Assembly (NCBI GenBank): GCA_025175895.1
Contig: CM046003.1
Span: forward strand, 28,355,245-28,419,244
Source: Wurfbainia villosa
Lineage: Eukaryota > Streptophyta > Magnoliopsida > Zingiberales > Zingiberaceae
Length of the DNA stretch: 64,000 bases
Direction: 5' to 3'
This document shows positions 1-9,897 of the stretch, one piece after another (position 1 is the stretch's first letter; every line of letters starts with the position of its first letter). A model generated the notes under the pieces. It was given only the letters and a program-made list of their open reading frames with translations, made no database searches and was not told the origin of the DNA. The translations under genes were made by a program, and so were the position numbers.

Positions 1-488
1 TTTTCTCCATTCTTTCATAACTTGAGGATGTGTCCATAAATAATGAATTACACTCCTAATTAGTTGAATATGTGATCCTAAATTTTTAAGTCTATCTTGA
101 TCACACAAATTTAAAATGTGACATGTACACCTAATATGAAAAAATCTTCCACCTATTGATGGTTTACATATATCAATAAGCTCACTAATACTAGAGGTAT
201 TTGCACTAGCATTATCAAAAGAAATTGAAAAAACTTTAGAAGTTAGACCATATTCTTCTAAAATAACAAAAATAAGTTGTGAAATATTTTGTATCGTGTG
301 TGTTTCGTTAAAACATCTATATGCTAGCAATCTTTTTTGAATGTCCCAATTATTATCAATCCAATGATAAGTAATACCCATATATGAACAATTTTGCCAA
401 TGATTACTCCAAATATCGGAACACAAAGAAACTTTACTGTTTAAATTAAAAAATTCTTTAATCAATTCTTTTTTTTTTGTTCTAAGAC
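1..488 (-). pseudogene. hAT transposase, RNase H-like core (second half of the split gene)
   Basis: Read on the minus strand from 488 down to 1, this is open and gives a typical plant hAT catalytic-core segment. Recognisable blocks in order are SDIWSNHWQNCSYMGIT, WDIQKRLLAYRCF, SFDNASANTSSI, SIGGRFFHIRCTCHILNL and HPQVMKEW. In the hAT family the first and second catalytic aspartates lie in the SDIW and FDNASAN blocks, and the C-H-I-L-N-L block is a hallmark of RICESLEEPER/DAYSLEEPER-like proteins. A run of ten T (471-480, lysines in the protein) is close to the CACTA insertion site. The C-terminal dimerisation domain would lie outside the window. The gene cannot make a normal protein because of the 8.3-kb insertion. 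Confidence 0.85.
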
Positions 489-518
489 TAACACTACAAC
501 AAAAATACTAAAAGACAA

Positions 519-805
519 CATCACAAAGACAATGGTTTTAGGAGAAACCGTTGTGATTTTGATAAAAGACAACAGTTTTACACTATCCGTTGTCGTTGAG
601 CATATTTTTTTTTAATCAACAACATATTTTATAACGGTTTTCCAGAACTGTTATCTTTAAATTTTTTTTTATCTTAACAACAGTTGGGACAACGGTGCAA
701 TCAACCGTTGTCAATGAGAATATTTTTGTAACGTTTAGCACAACGGTCAAAAATTGTTGTCGTTGTGATAATATTACAACGGTTTTAAACCGTTGTCAAT
801 GAAAT
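519..805. repeat. CACTA subterminal palindromic repeats, left end
   Basis: Repeated half-palindromes of the form ACAACGGTTTT...AACCGTTGTC recur here, for example at 523-557, 675-713 and 777-800. They match the right-end repeats and have the layout of binding sites for the TNPA-like protein of CACTA elements. DNA from 805 to about 1100 is AT-rich with further ACAACGGTG half-sites and nothing else recognised. Confidence 0.8.
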
Positions 806-1405
806 TTTAAAAGTTTATAATACTATTTTTTTAATTATTTTTACTATTTTTTAAAAAATATTGGAAATAATACAACGGTGATTTTTTTTAATACTATTTT
901 CTTTATTATAATATAACGGTGAAATTATTTTTTTAATTATTAATACTACTTTTTAAAAATTATTGGAAATAAGTTTTTTTTAAAAAAAAATATAAATATA
1001 TACATTTACAACAATATATTTAAAAGTTTATATATATTTTTTAAACAATATATTATAACAATAATTTTTTTAAAAGTTTATATATATTTAAAAATTTGTT
1101 AGGTTAAATAATTCTTCCCTAAACTTCTCCGTCATTCCTACTTCCCAAAAACCTCCGTCGTTCCCACTTCCCAAAAAACCTCCGTCGTTCTCCGTTGCGC
1201 GCTCGTCCATCCCTTCTTCTTCCGCACCGCCTTCTCACGGTTGCTCGCCCTCTGTTCGTTCTCTTCCTTTTTCGTCAGTCATTGCTCGACCTCCGTCCGT
1301 CGGCCTTCGTCCATCGTTCATCGTCCTAATTCCGTCCCAACAAGTTCAGAGTTTTCTCACGGGTTTTCATTATTTTCTGAGTCACAGAGCAACAAGAAAG
1401 ATTGG

Positions 1406-1520
1406 AGCTCATACACAACAAGTTCAAGGAGGAGGTAGGTGAGAACCTCCATGTCGGCAGAAACACTCTCGAGGAAATAGAATCATACAAGATACAACTA
1501 AAGGGTGGTTTTGATAAGCA
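1406..1520 (+). other. Exon-like block at the 5' side of the CACTA cargo
   Basis: A C/T-rich stretch at 1110-1350 looks like a plant 5' leader. It leads into an open block that encodes KFKEEVGENLHV and LEEIESYKIQLKGGF, and ends at a good splice donor, GCGTAAGTG, near 1523. I do not recognise the protein. It could be the 5' exon of the Ulp1-like gene of this transposon family or of a captured gene. Confidence 0.3.
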
Positions 1521-2226
1521 GCGTAAGTGTTTAAAATTTTATGTAGTTAGCACATGAAGTCAAATTTGAGAATTGTTAGGATAGGAGAATTAGACATTAA
1601 ATAAACAAATAACATGCTTATATGAGCAAGCAAGACTTATGCATCAGATGTAATGCCAGGTAAATGCATGATGGCACTAGTGGGTTGCCAAGTTTTCTTT
1701 CTTGTTGTTTTCCTAAAGCAAACCCTAGGTTCCGGCTCTGGACCCCTTATTATGTGGTTTTTGGTTCTATTATTATCTTTTTCAATCATGTGATAGGAAC
1801 ATGAAGCTTAAAGATGTCCGATCGCAACTGATGCACATATACTATATATTTGTTTGCTTAATGCAATGAAGAAAGCATAGTTGAAGGTGAAACATTATCT
1901 AGGGCAGGAATTATATCATCTTATTTCATATCAATCATAGATATTTAGCAAGCTCAGCTACGTGTGAGCTACAACATGATCATATTCCTGTTGAAAATAA
2001 ACTTGTTTATTTGTATATGAGTTCTGTTCATGAACTTTTATATAATTAATGATACTAAGCATGTCAACTGTAGATTATATTCATCTAAAGCTGAATTTTT
2101 TTGTTGTCAACTCACACAAGACAGAAGTTGCAAGTTTAATATTTGTTGTTATCTCCAACACTAATTTATGATATTTACCTTATATTTGCAAATTGCAGAT
2201 TTTGTGATTAATAGGTTGTCAACTCT

Positions 2227-2352
2227 ATGACAAAAAATCAAAGCAAACGAGGATGTACAAACCTTGAAAAGGGTAAGACTAAAATTGACGCTGATTTATT
2301 AGACGAGGAAAATGTTGACTGCACACAGGATTCCACTGTCAATATTGGCAGA
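2227..2352 (+). other. Exon-like block, unassigned
   Basis: An open segment starting MTKNQSKRGCTNLEKGK, rich in Lys, Asp and Glu, ends at a donor-like GTAAGTTTT near 2354. A second short open piece follows at 2447-2522 (EIVQHRDWQALEETPFV). Such low-complexity, charged exons often precede the protease domain in Ulp1-type transposon genes, but I cannot confirm the identity. The rest of 1540-3330 holds AT-rich intron-like DNA. Confidence 0.25.
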
Positions 2353-3330
2353 TGTAAGTTTTAGTAGGGAAATATTGTCAATATTTATTATAATTTTTTT
2401 ATATATACTAGATGCACTAAAAGTCTATAATCTTTTATGATTTTATGAAGGACCTTGAAATTGTTCAACACAGAGATTGGCAAGCACTGGAAGAAACACC
2501 CTTTGTGGGAAATAATCAAGGTATATTTTACATTGTGGGGAGCTTATATAATTTGAGGAGTAATTATTTAGTGACATTTTTGTTAAAGTATATGTGAATT
2601 ATTTAGTGACATTTATATAATCAAGTTATTTGTTATTTGTTATTGTTATTAGAAGGATGAATCATATACTTTCATAATGTCGTATTATGTCAAGATAAAT
2701 ATTAGAAGGCTCTCCTTTGGACGTGAACCTTCCTTTAGTATCATTTTTGTGCTTTGATGCATAAACAAATACAAAGAAAGGTGTGCTTATCATGTAAATT
2801 TTTTTCATCAAAACAATTTGTAAATCTACAAGAGTTAAAAAAAATAATTCTCATAATTCTTGGATTTTTGCATGGGGAAGTTTTTCATTTTACAGACCCA
2901 TGGCTGTATAACTATAAATCATTAACCTGCCTCACTATTAAGTGATTAACTGATGATCTATTTACATGTATGTTTAGATGCAACATATATGTGGCTATGT
3001 TCTTTGTTTTAACCAATATACTGTCCTTGCAAAAGATGTCTGAAATATGATACCCTCAAATAGCTTAGGTATAGAGCAACATGGGTGGATATTGATAGGA
3101 AAGAACTAAATCTCATGTTCAACCAAGGACTTGAGAATTCTTAGTTTTATATGAAATGACCAGTTAACATGTCAATTTGGCCGCATGATAGAAGTTGTAG
3201 GATATGATATGACTATAGTTATAGGATTGACTTCTCATGTCTCTTCTTTCTCTATACAGCTTCATGCTTCAGGCATTTATACATTAAGGTATATAAAGAG
3301 AGAAAAAAATTACAGTTCCATATCTAGAAT

Positions 3331-3660
3331 TTTGGATACATACTTGACTTGCTCTATTGCGATGCACAATTTGATTCTTGATGATCTTTCCTCCATAACT
3401 GCTCTTCAGAATTTGCAATATCTCATTCTCCATGGGAATGATGACCTTCGAGAGTTACCCAAAAAATTGAAGAATTTGCAAAGCCTTCAGTATCCTGATT
3501 GCAATTCTGATAGTTTGACCCACATGCCCCTTGGGTTATCACGACTGACTAGTCTTAAAAGTTTATCATGCTTTGTTGGTGGGAATAGAATTGACTCATG
3601 CTCAATTACAGAACTTGAGGATTTGAAGCTTCGTGGAGAAATGACCATCAAATTTTTACT
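3331..3660 (+). pseudogene. Captured NBS-LRR fragment: leucine-rich repeats
   Basis: The open frame from 3185 becomes recognisable near residue 50. NLQYLILHGNDDLRELPKKL, followed by LQSLQ, SDSLTHMPLGLSRLTSLKSL and SITELEDLKLRGEM, is the typical mid-LRR region of CC-NBS-LRR disease resistance proteins, where the LTSLKSL-x-FVVG-x segment precedes the SITELEDL block. In such proteins these repeats sense effectors or guard host proteins. Here there is no NB-ARC upstream, no start and no continuation, so it is only a fragment. It ends in a 22-bp direct repeat (3633-3654 and 3662-3683) that joins it to the next fragment. Confidence 0.8.
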
Positions 3661-3661
3661 T

Positions 3662-3780
3662 GTGGAGAAATGACCATCAAATTGGAACGGTTACCAGTGA
3701 AGCTCAAGGAGGAGTTAAATTCCAAAAGACTTTTACTCGTACTAGATGTTGCTCAAGGAATAACTACCAGCTTTTTTTAA
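3662..3780 (+). pseudogene. Probable captured NB-ARC scrap (kinase-2 region)
   Basis: After the 22-bp direct repeat, the frame reads KLKEELNSKRLLLVLDVAQG before a stop. This resembles the KLxxxLxGKRFLLVLDDVW segment of plant NB-ARC domains, although the second Asp of the kinase-2 motif is lost. In a normal gene this lies far upstream of the LRR, so its position downstream means the pieces were joined out of order. The match is short and could be chance. Confidence 0.45.
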
Positions 3781-4048
3781 ACTCAAGTAGGGAAATTAAG
3801 GAGGTTATTAGATGTATAATTGAAAATAAAACAAATGCAACATTGAGGTGTTAATGTAGAGAATTTATTAATATAAGGGCATATAAGTTAAAGACGACAG
3901 AAAAAGAAATACAAAAAAAAAATTTGCGATATCAAATTTCCCTTATGATAACTTTTTTTTTCCCTTATGACAACTTTTTTTTTGTCGTGTGTAATTTATG
4001 TATCAAATTTTACTATGAGAATAACTACTATAATTTTTTCCATCACAG

Positions 4049-4398
4049 GTTCCCCTTCAACCGGATGGAGCTCAATGCGGTTATTTTGTTTTGCGATATA
4101 TGAGAGAGATAATTGAAGGTGTCGCATCCTTTGACAAGTCTTCCCTACGATCAATAGTAATATTAGATATATTTTCAAATTTTCTTATTGATACCATAGT
4201 GTTTAATTACATTTTCATTCATTTATTCACATGCAGTTCGCAAAATCTGTGATAGCTGCAAAGGAAATTGATGAAGTACGTTCGGAGTGGGTTGAATGCA
4301 TACAAGATCACATATCTAATGATTATGAGAGATTTAAGTGTACATACCTCTTTTGGTTACATGTGGTAATCTATAAGTGTTTTGCTTATTATGCATAA
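4049..4398 (+). pseudogene. Ulp1/C48 protease C-terminal exons in the CACTA element
   Basis: The first exon (4049-4156) follows a CACAG acceptor and ends before GTAATA. It encodes VPLQPDGAQCGYFVLRYMRE. The second (4237-4398, after ATGCAG) continues in frame with FAKSV and KEIDEVRSEWVECIQ to a stop. Q-x4-Q-C-G-Y-F-V is the catalytic-Cys block of the Ulp1-like cysteine proteases carried by many plant CACTA and MULE elements. Ulp1 proteases cut SUMO-type tails; the role in transposons is unknown. The upstream exons with the His and Asp of the triad were not found, and the NBS-LRR pieces lie where they would be expected. Confidence 0.8.
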
Positions 4399-5142
4399 TA
4401 CTTTTGGTGCTTATGATGTGTAGTTATTTTTCCATAGTATTTTTTAATATATATGTTTCTAAGAGTGATCATTTAAAATGTGATGTGACCTTGTACTTTA
4501 CATTGCTACAAGTGCGAGTGTATATGTATTTTCTATAATTCTTTTTGATGTTGTATGATTTATTAGTAATATATGAGAGATGTCATAAGACAATCGCCTT
4601 ATGTATGAACCATTTATATGATAAATGAAGATTCACTATTTGAGTATACATGTTTCATGTATTTGATTGGATCTTAAACTCATTTACTGAATGCCCACGA
4701 TACGATTCACAGCATGAGAGAATTTGTGATTGGATCACAACTAGTGAGTATCTTTACATGTGTAATTGTGATATATCGGAATTATCCCTAGTCGATGAAT
4801 TGATGGATTTGGACACCATCGATTCTGTCGAGACTAGCACGAGGTATACTCCTTGGTGTATCCAAGTAGCTGATTCTCACTGGCTGGAGACATTGTGATG
4901 TCCGGAGTTAATCGTGGATGCTAGTTATGGTAACTAGTTCATTGGAGTGACCAGTCGTAAGACTTCATATGGTTCTCTGCATATATAGATATGTCAATGA
5001 AGTTCTTACTGTAGCTTAAGTGCGATGTTCCTTTGACTTGCGGTATTCAAGTCATCTTGATCATGGAGACTTATGCTTTGACATCTTAAGCAAACATCTC
5101 TAAGGAGATGTGGACCCGGGATGATTGGGTATAAGTCGAAAT

Positions 5143-6733
5143 TGTTGGTGCAATCGGCCCAGGTCACGATTGACCAGACTCGAGTTTGACTCGAGTGATG
5201 TTTTGATGTTTGACAAAGGGATTTGACAAAGTGGTTTGGCATTGATGTTTGACATTAATGTCGGTTAATATGTTGGGGAGATTGTTGGAGCAATCGACCT
5301 GGGTCATGTTTGACCGGACTCGAGTTTGACTCGAGGAAGACCTTGATGGTTGACTGGGGTTGACCATGTGATTATGGGAAAGTCAAAGCATGGGTCTTGG
5401 CAAGGTAAAGTCCAAGTCATGTGTACTTGGCATGGAAAGTCCAAGCATGGGTCTTGGCAAGGTAAAGTCCAAGTCATGGGTACTTGGCATTTGGGAAAGT
5501 CTAAGTCTTGAGTACTTGGCATGAGAAGTCCAAGCATGGGTCTTGGCGAATGAGAAGTCCAAGCATGGGTCTTGGCAAATGGAAAGTCCAAGCATGGGTC
5601 TTGGCATGGAAAGTCCAACATGGGTTGGCAAGGGAAAGTCCAAGCTTGAGTTTTGGCATTGGGAAGTCCAAGGGGATTGATTTTGGCAGCGTAAAGTCCA
5701 AGCGGAGTCTTGGCGGCGTAAGTCCAATGTGCCTTGGCGGTGTAGACACCGTTAGTATGACATAGCCGAGGGAAGCACCTGGAGGCTAGCGCGATGGATG
5801 AACAAGTCATGGATGACTTGGAGGGATCCGAGAGGCGTGAGGCTGATGGAGGTGGCTAGAAGGCTTAGGTCTAGGCTAAGGGTGGTCTAGCAAGTATGGG
5901 GGCACCATACTTGGGTTAAAACCTCATGTTTGAGGTTGTCAGTCGACTGGCAATATGGCCGGTTCGACTGACGTGAGTCGACTTGAGTTCGACCGCCAAT
6001 TTAGAGCCGAATCGCTCGGCAATGGTCGATAGTTCTGTCGAGCATAGACGCTCAGAGCCGTGGCCGATCGACTACGGTCTTGTGATCGGCGCCAATGTTA
6101 GCGATCGGCTCGCCAAGAGATCCGTTGGAGTTTTTCCAGCGTGGATCGATCCGTTGTCTCACGACAACAGTGGCATCAGTCGACTGGTGACTTATGGCAG
6201 TCGACTGATAGGCGGAAATCCAGCCCGACGCAGGTTATAAAGGCAGCTCGGAAGGAGGGTTTTTAAAGCGATTTTCTTGGGCGAAATTGAAGGGGGAAGT
6301 TGGTGCTTTCCAGTCCTTCAAAGCTAGTTCAAGGCAATCAAAGATCAAGCAATCCAAAGCTCTTGTAAAGTTGTTTTTCCTTTACTTGCATTGTATTTCT
6401 TACTTGTATTTGCTTGTATCTTGTGTATTACTTAGTGTAATCCTTGTACGAGGTTTCTCCGCCTCCGGATTGTTCCGAGAAGGAGTTATTATTGATTAGT
6501 GATTGCGTGTGCATCACTAGAGCTCTTTAGAGCTCGATCCGTGGAGTAGGAACCGTTCGGTTCCGAACCACGTTATATCGTGCGTGTTGTGATTGTATCT
6601 TGTGTTTGTATTTGTTATTGTTTATTCCGCTACGTACTAACAAGATTGCAGACAAGCAACGCGAACGATTTCCATCTACGTACGAACGGTCAAACGCTAT
6701 TCACCCCCCTCTAGCGGCGTCAAATCTCCAACA
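5143..6733 (+). mobile_element. Solo LTR of the element-C family
   Basis: It begins TGTTGGTGCAATCGG and ends CTCCAACA, is flanked by the 5-bp duplication GAAAT (5138-5142 and 6734-6738), and matches the reverse complement of the LTR at 22096-23559. The uninterrupted copia LTRs supply the empty site (for example 54745-54780), which confirms the boundaries. A TATAAAGG box is at 6236-6243. The first part of the LTR is repeated from about 5284. The copy contains a minisatellite (5380-5750) and several CAGTCGACTG palindromes (near 5940, 6177 and 6201). Confidence 0.93.
5380..5750 (+). repeat. Minisatellite within the element-C LTR
   Basis: Units of about 25-35 bp built on AAGTCCAAGCATGGGTCTTGG recur about a dozen times with variation (AAGTCCAAGTCATGGGTACTTGG, AAGTCCAAGGGG and so on). 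All three frames stay open by chance, which produces proline/leucine-rich spurious ORFs. The related LTR at 22096-23559 has a shorter version (about 23080-23345). Confidence 0.9.
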
Positions 6734-8397
6734 GAAATGATCGAAGGTGTTTGAATAGCCTATAAAGGATTCACCACTCCTTGCGAGGAGATGTATACCC
6801 ATGGCCTCTCGTCGGATTGTTACTAAAGTCTTTGGCCAAAGCATTACATGTTTAGAGTAAGGTACTCTTCGATACATGTTGAGTAACTAGAATCCGTAGG
6901 ACGAGGAAATGATACTTGGGCTAGGTGTGACGTAGTCAGCCTAGTGGGGACTGACACTATAGACCATGTCCTGAACCAAGTGGGTATAAGATGAGTGAAG
7001 GGAATGGGGCACGAATCATTCGAGCTGCTGAAGGGTTTCAGAAATAGTTCTGGATCAACCGTTGATCTTTTCGGTTAATTGGGGATCATGATGTACTACT
7101 AGGTGCCACTCATGATCGTTCTATAATTAATGGTTAATTATAGACGGCCAACATAAATCGAGAACCTATTTGGTCACATGCATAACGAGCGTAATCCAAA
7201 GGATTTAAAATGAGCTTGAGAATGGGATTCTCAGACCGAGAGAAACTAGGTTTGGTTGGACCAAACATGAAGCGAGCATGAAATCGTTTCAGTCGCAATG
7301 GAAGCGTGGATGGGCCGTGTCTTATGAAGACATAATGGATGAACCAAAATGGTTTGGTTCTAATCCAATGGAGGAGAATAAACCAAAGGGTTTGGTTTAT
7401 TTTAAACGAATGAACCAAAAGTTGGTTCGGTTCGTTTTAACTTAAAATAAACCATTATGGTTTGGTTTATTTTAACTTATATTAATGGAGCGGGTTAACG
7501 GGCCTCATGGTTATGATCCAATAACCATTAAGAGAATTAGTTCTCTATAAAAGAGGGCTTAAGGGATTGTTAAGCCCTAATCCACAACCCTAAGTTGCCG
7601 CCCACTTCTCCTTGGAGAAATTCGGCGCCAACTCTCCTCCTCCTTGCCGCCGCCCACCTTGAGGCTCCAACCGGCGTCCAGAAGGTGCTGACCTTCCCCT
7701 CTCTGGCCGTCAGCTGCCGGTTGGTACTCGGTGATCTCCTTTAGGTTTGGCATCAAGGTGAGCTTTATCTTCCCTTGGTTGGCCGGCGCCTATCTCCTCC
7801 ACCAAAGCTGTCCAGTTTTCTGGACAGCTTGTTCTCCTCTCGTCGGAGCGTCGTTTGGACGACGGTTAGAGCTCCGACAGCGGCTAACTTACCGGGGATT
7901 CGATCTCCGGTAATCCTCTGAGGTGGAGGACGAAGGATTCGTCAATCGGTTGACGAATACCTCTCCGGAGAAGCGAGTTTTGAGGACTCGTCTTTGCATC
8001 CGAATTTGGATTCGGATCGTGATCATCTCTCGATCACGTCGTTTTCAACACGAGGCTAGTAACCCGTATGAAGACGAAGCTCGTGGCTTAGCGAAGTCAT
8101 CCTAAGGATACTCGGCGTGGATACGGATAGAGACGATTCTAGCGAGGATCGTTCCGGTTGATGCCGTTCCCGCTACACGTAATACGAAAGGTATAACGTA
8201 GTTAAATTTCCTTTTATTGCAAATTTAAATTTACGGTTATGTCTACACTTGTTGTAATATGCATGCGTGTGTTGTGTGTGTTGTAATAAATGTAGATTTA
8301 TTATTTTTATTGCTTCCGCTGTGCTCATGTTTACGAAACATGATCGAACACACACATGCCGCGGTGCCGGAAACCCAACATGATTTATATTAAATCT

Positions 8398-8755
8398 ACA
8401 ACGGTTTATTGTGTTCTAGAGTAATCGTTGAGAAATGACAACGGTGAAAAACCGTTGTCTATGAGCAAAAAAATCTGTGGCAAATCGGGGGTCGGTCAAA
8501 GACAACGGTGAAAGACCATTGTAGATTTAAGGAAAAGACAACGGTGAAAAGCCGTTGTCTATTAGCAAAAAATCCGTGGTAAATCGACCCATTGTGAAAA
8601 GTGGTTCGGGCAAAGACAACGGTTAAAAACCATTGTCTTATCCTTGAAATGACAACGGTTTTTCACCGTTGTCTTTGCCCGAATAACTTTTCACAACGTC
8701 GATTCACAGATTTTACTAATAGACAACGGATTTTCACCGTTGTCTATTCGATTTT
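8398..8755. repeat. CACTA subterminal palindromic repeats, right end
   Basis: At least six copies of GACAACGGTGAAAAACCGTTG or close variants lie here, most of them near-perfect inverted repeats of about 25 bp, e.g. around 8437-8460, 8535-8560 and 8649-8675. They are denser and cleaner than at the left end. Confidence 0.85.
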
Positions 8756-8769
8756 TTGTTGTAGTGTAA

Positions 8770-9425
8770 TTTTAAAAGTATGCGTTTTAGAGTATTTCTT
8801 GGGATACGTTTAATAGAAGGATTTGTACTTGTGGAAAGCCAATTTTCAAAAGATAATTTATCACTAAACTAAAAGAAAGTTGTTCAATCGCACAAAATTT
8901 AGCAGTTTCTTCTCTAAATCTAGATTCGTCAAATTTAAAAAGTTTAGATTCGTTTAACCGACCCGATTGAGAAGAGAATGTCGGAATTTGAGTTTGAGAA
9001 CGATCGATACCAATTTCCACCGGATGATTTCTCTCCACATGTCGAGTAAGGGTTCCGTAACCTCTTCTTTGTTGAAATTTGTAACATTTCGAACAATATT
9101 TGCATTTTGCTTGCACATCACAGGAAGGGAGCGTTACTTTTTCGAAATGTTTGGTGAAGATATCGGATGCGGGGCGAGGCACTCGAGTTGGTCTTGTAGC
9201 CGTAGAACCCGCCATCGTACTGGATGTATTGCTCCTACTTTCTTGACTTTGATGATGATGACGTATTTGATATTCATCACCAAAAATATCAAGATCATAG
9301 TCGCCGATATCGAATTGAGGTGAATCGCCGCCTTGCTCGAACTCGAACTCGGGCGGTGGTGGCATTATGCTCTTTCCCTTTCTGGCACCGACCGCACCCT
9401 TACGACTTGATCCGGCTCCAGACAT
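8770..9425 (-). pseudogene. hAT transposase, N-terminal half with BED zinc finger
   Basis: I start at the ATG at 9425 (MSGAGSSRKGAVGARKGK) because it is preceded by a TATA box and leader; the longer open frame upstream is low-complexity promoter DNA. Residues about 88-140 form a BED finger: CKYC (C108, C111), then H129 and H134 in RHVERNH. BED fingers bind the ends of the transposon. The frame then reaches the conserved region before the catalytic core. Near 8850 the frame shifts; in the shifted frame NPSIKRIPRNTLKR, a standard RICESLEEPER block, runs up to the CACTA insertion at 8769. The gene continues at 488. Confidence 0.88.
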
Positions 9426-9521
9426 TTGTAAAAATATGACTTGAGACTTGAAAGCAAATGAGGGAATGAGAATTAGAGAAGAGAAATTGTGATTTGTGAA
9501 AAAATGAAAGGGAGTGGAGGA

Positions 9522-9530
9522 GTATTTATA
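9522..9530 (-). promoter_or_regulatory. TATA box of the hAT transposase gene
   Basis: The minus strand reads TATAAATAC about 100 bp upstream of the chosen ATG at 9425, a normal distance for a plant promoter with a short leader. Confidence 0.55.
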
Positions 9531-9897
9531 GGAAAAAAAACATAAAAAAATCCAGCGGGCCGACGGGTCGGGCGAACCGACCGGGTCACCGTTACACAAC
9601 GACACGAAATCGTGGTCGATTTTTAAAATAAATAAATAAAGCGGTTGACCGGGTCGGTTCGGCCGACCGACGAGTCGCCCATTGCACCACAACGGCCACG
9701 AAATCATGGTCGTTAAATTTTTTTTTAAAAAAACCGCCGGTTCAGTTTTTTAAAAAACCGCTGGTTCAGTTTTTTAAAAAACCGTGACCGGACCTCCTAA
9801 TAGGCGGTCCGGTCATGGGTCCGGGTCAAACCCGTTGACCCGGTTAACTGGACCGTTGACCATGGTCCGGTTCCGGGTCGGGTCCAGGTCTAGTTGT
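9531..9897. repeat. hAT right subterminal region
   Basis: GC-rich DNA with many ACCGG/CCGGT and GGGTC words, a duplicated ACGAAATCRTGGTCG block (9602, 9695) and two and a half copies of a 24-bp palindromic unit, CCGGTTCAGTTTTTTAAAAA (9735-9790). Such clustered short motifs near the end are usual in hAT elements as transposase binding sites. No coding sequence is seen. Confidence 0.5.

Larger units (their letters stand above)
4561..8380 (+). mobile_element. Solo LTR of the copia family seen at 53117-62423, interrupted
   Basis: This is a plus-strand copy of the 2.2-kb LTR found twice, in reverse, at 53117-55343 and 60200-62423. It ends GTGCCGGAAACCCAACA (8364-8380) and has a 5-bp target duplication TGATT (4556-4560 and 8381-8385). 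The first bases are worn (TATTAGTAAT against TGTTATTAAT). No internal retrotransposon sequence is present, so it is a solo LTR formed by recombination between LTRs. It is interrupted by a second solo LTR at 5143-6733. A TATAAAAG box lies at 7546-7553. Confidence 0.92.
492..8766. mobile_element. Non-autonomous CACTA (En/Spm) element carrying gene fragments
   Basis: The left end reads CACTACAACAAAAA (492-505) and the right end is its reverse complement (8753-8766). The element is flanked by a 3-bp target duplication TAA (489-491 and 8767-8769), as CACTA transposons make. Both ends carry palindromic subterminal repeats. I find no TNP2/TNPD transposase domain, so it is probably mobilised in trans. 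Its cargo is a chain of exon-like pieces: unassigned exons near 1406 and 2227, NBS-LRR fragments at 3331-3780 and Ulp1 protease exons at 4049-4398. Two nested solo LTRs (4561-8380) account for almost half of its length. Confidence 0.9.
1..9897 (-). mobile_element. hAT element, RICESLEEPER type, split by a CACTA insertion
   Basis: The transposase reads on the minus strand: its N-terminal half lies at 9425-8770 and the next part at 488-1, with an 8.3-kb CACTA element between them. The C-terminal part and the other element end lie to the left of the window. The right end is placed near 9897, where GC-rich subterminal DNA with many CCGG/ACCGG words stops; I could not verify an 8-bp target duplication because the other end is missing. 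The coding frame of the two halves fits one hAT protein once the CACTA is removed. Confidence 0.75.

Noticed and set aside
3185..3673. A functional resistance gene
   Set aside because: No start, NB-ARC or full LRR; flanked by transposon DNA and joined to an unrelated protease gene.
5304..5810. Open frames of 80-170 codons rich in Pro, Leu, Asp and Phe, in several phases; also 23001-23575
   Set aside because: They come from the LTR minisatellite, whose units keep several frames open at once. They lie in untranslated LTR DNA.
7134..7418. A 94-99 codon frame (MVHSFKINQTLWFIL...) conserved at 7134, 54082 and 61147
   Set aside because: It is antisense to the LTR transcript, and its conservation is explained by the three copies of the same LTR.
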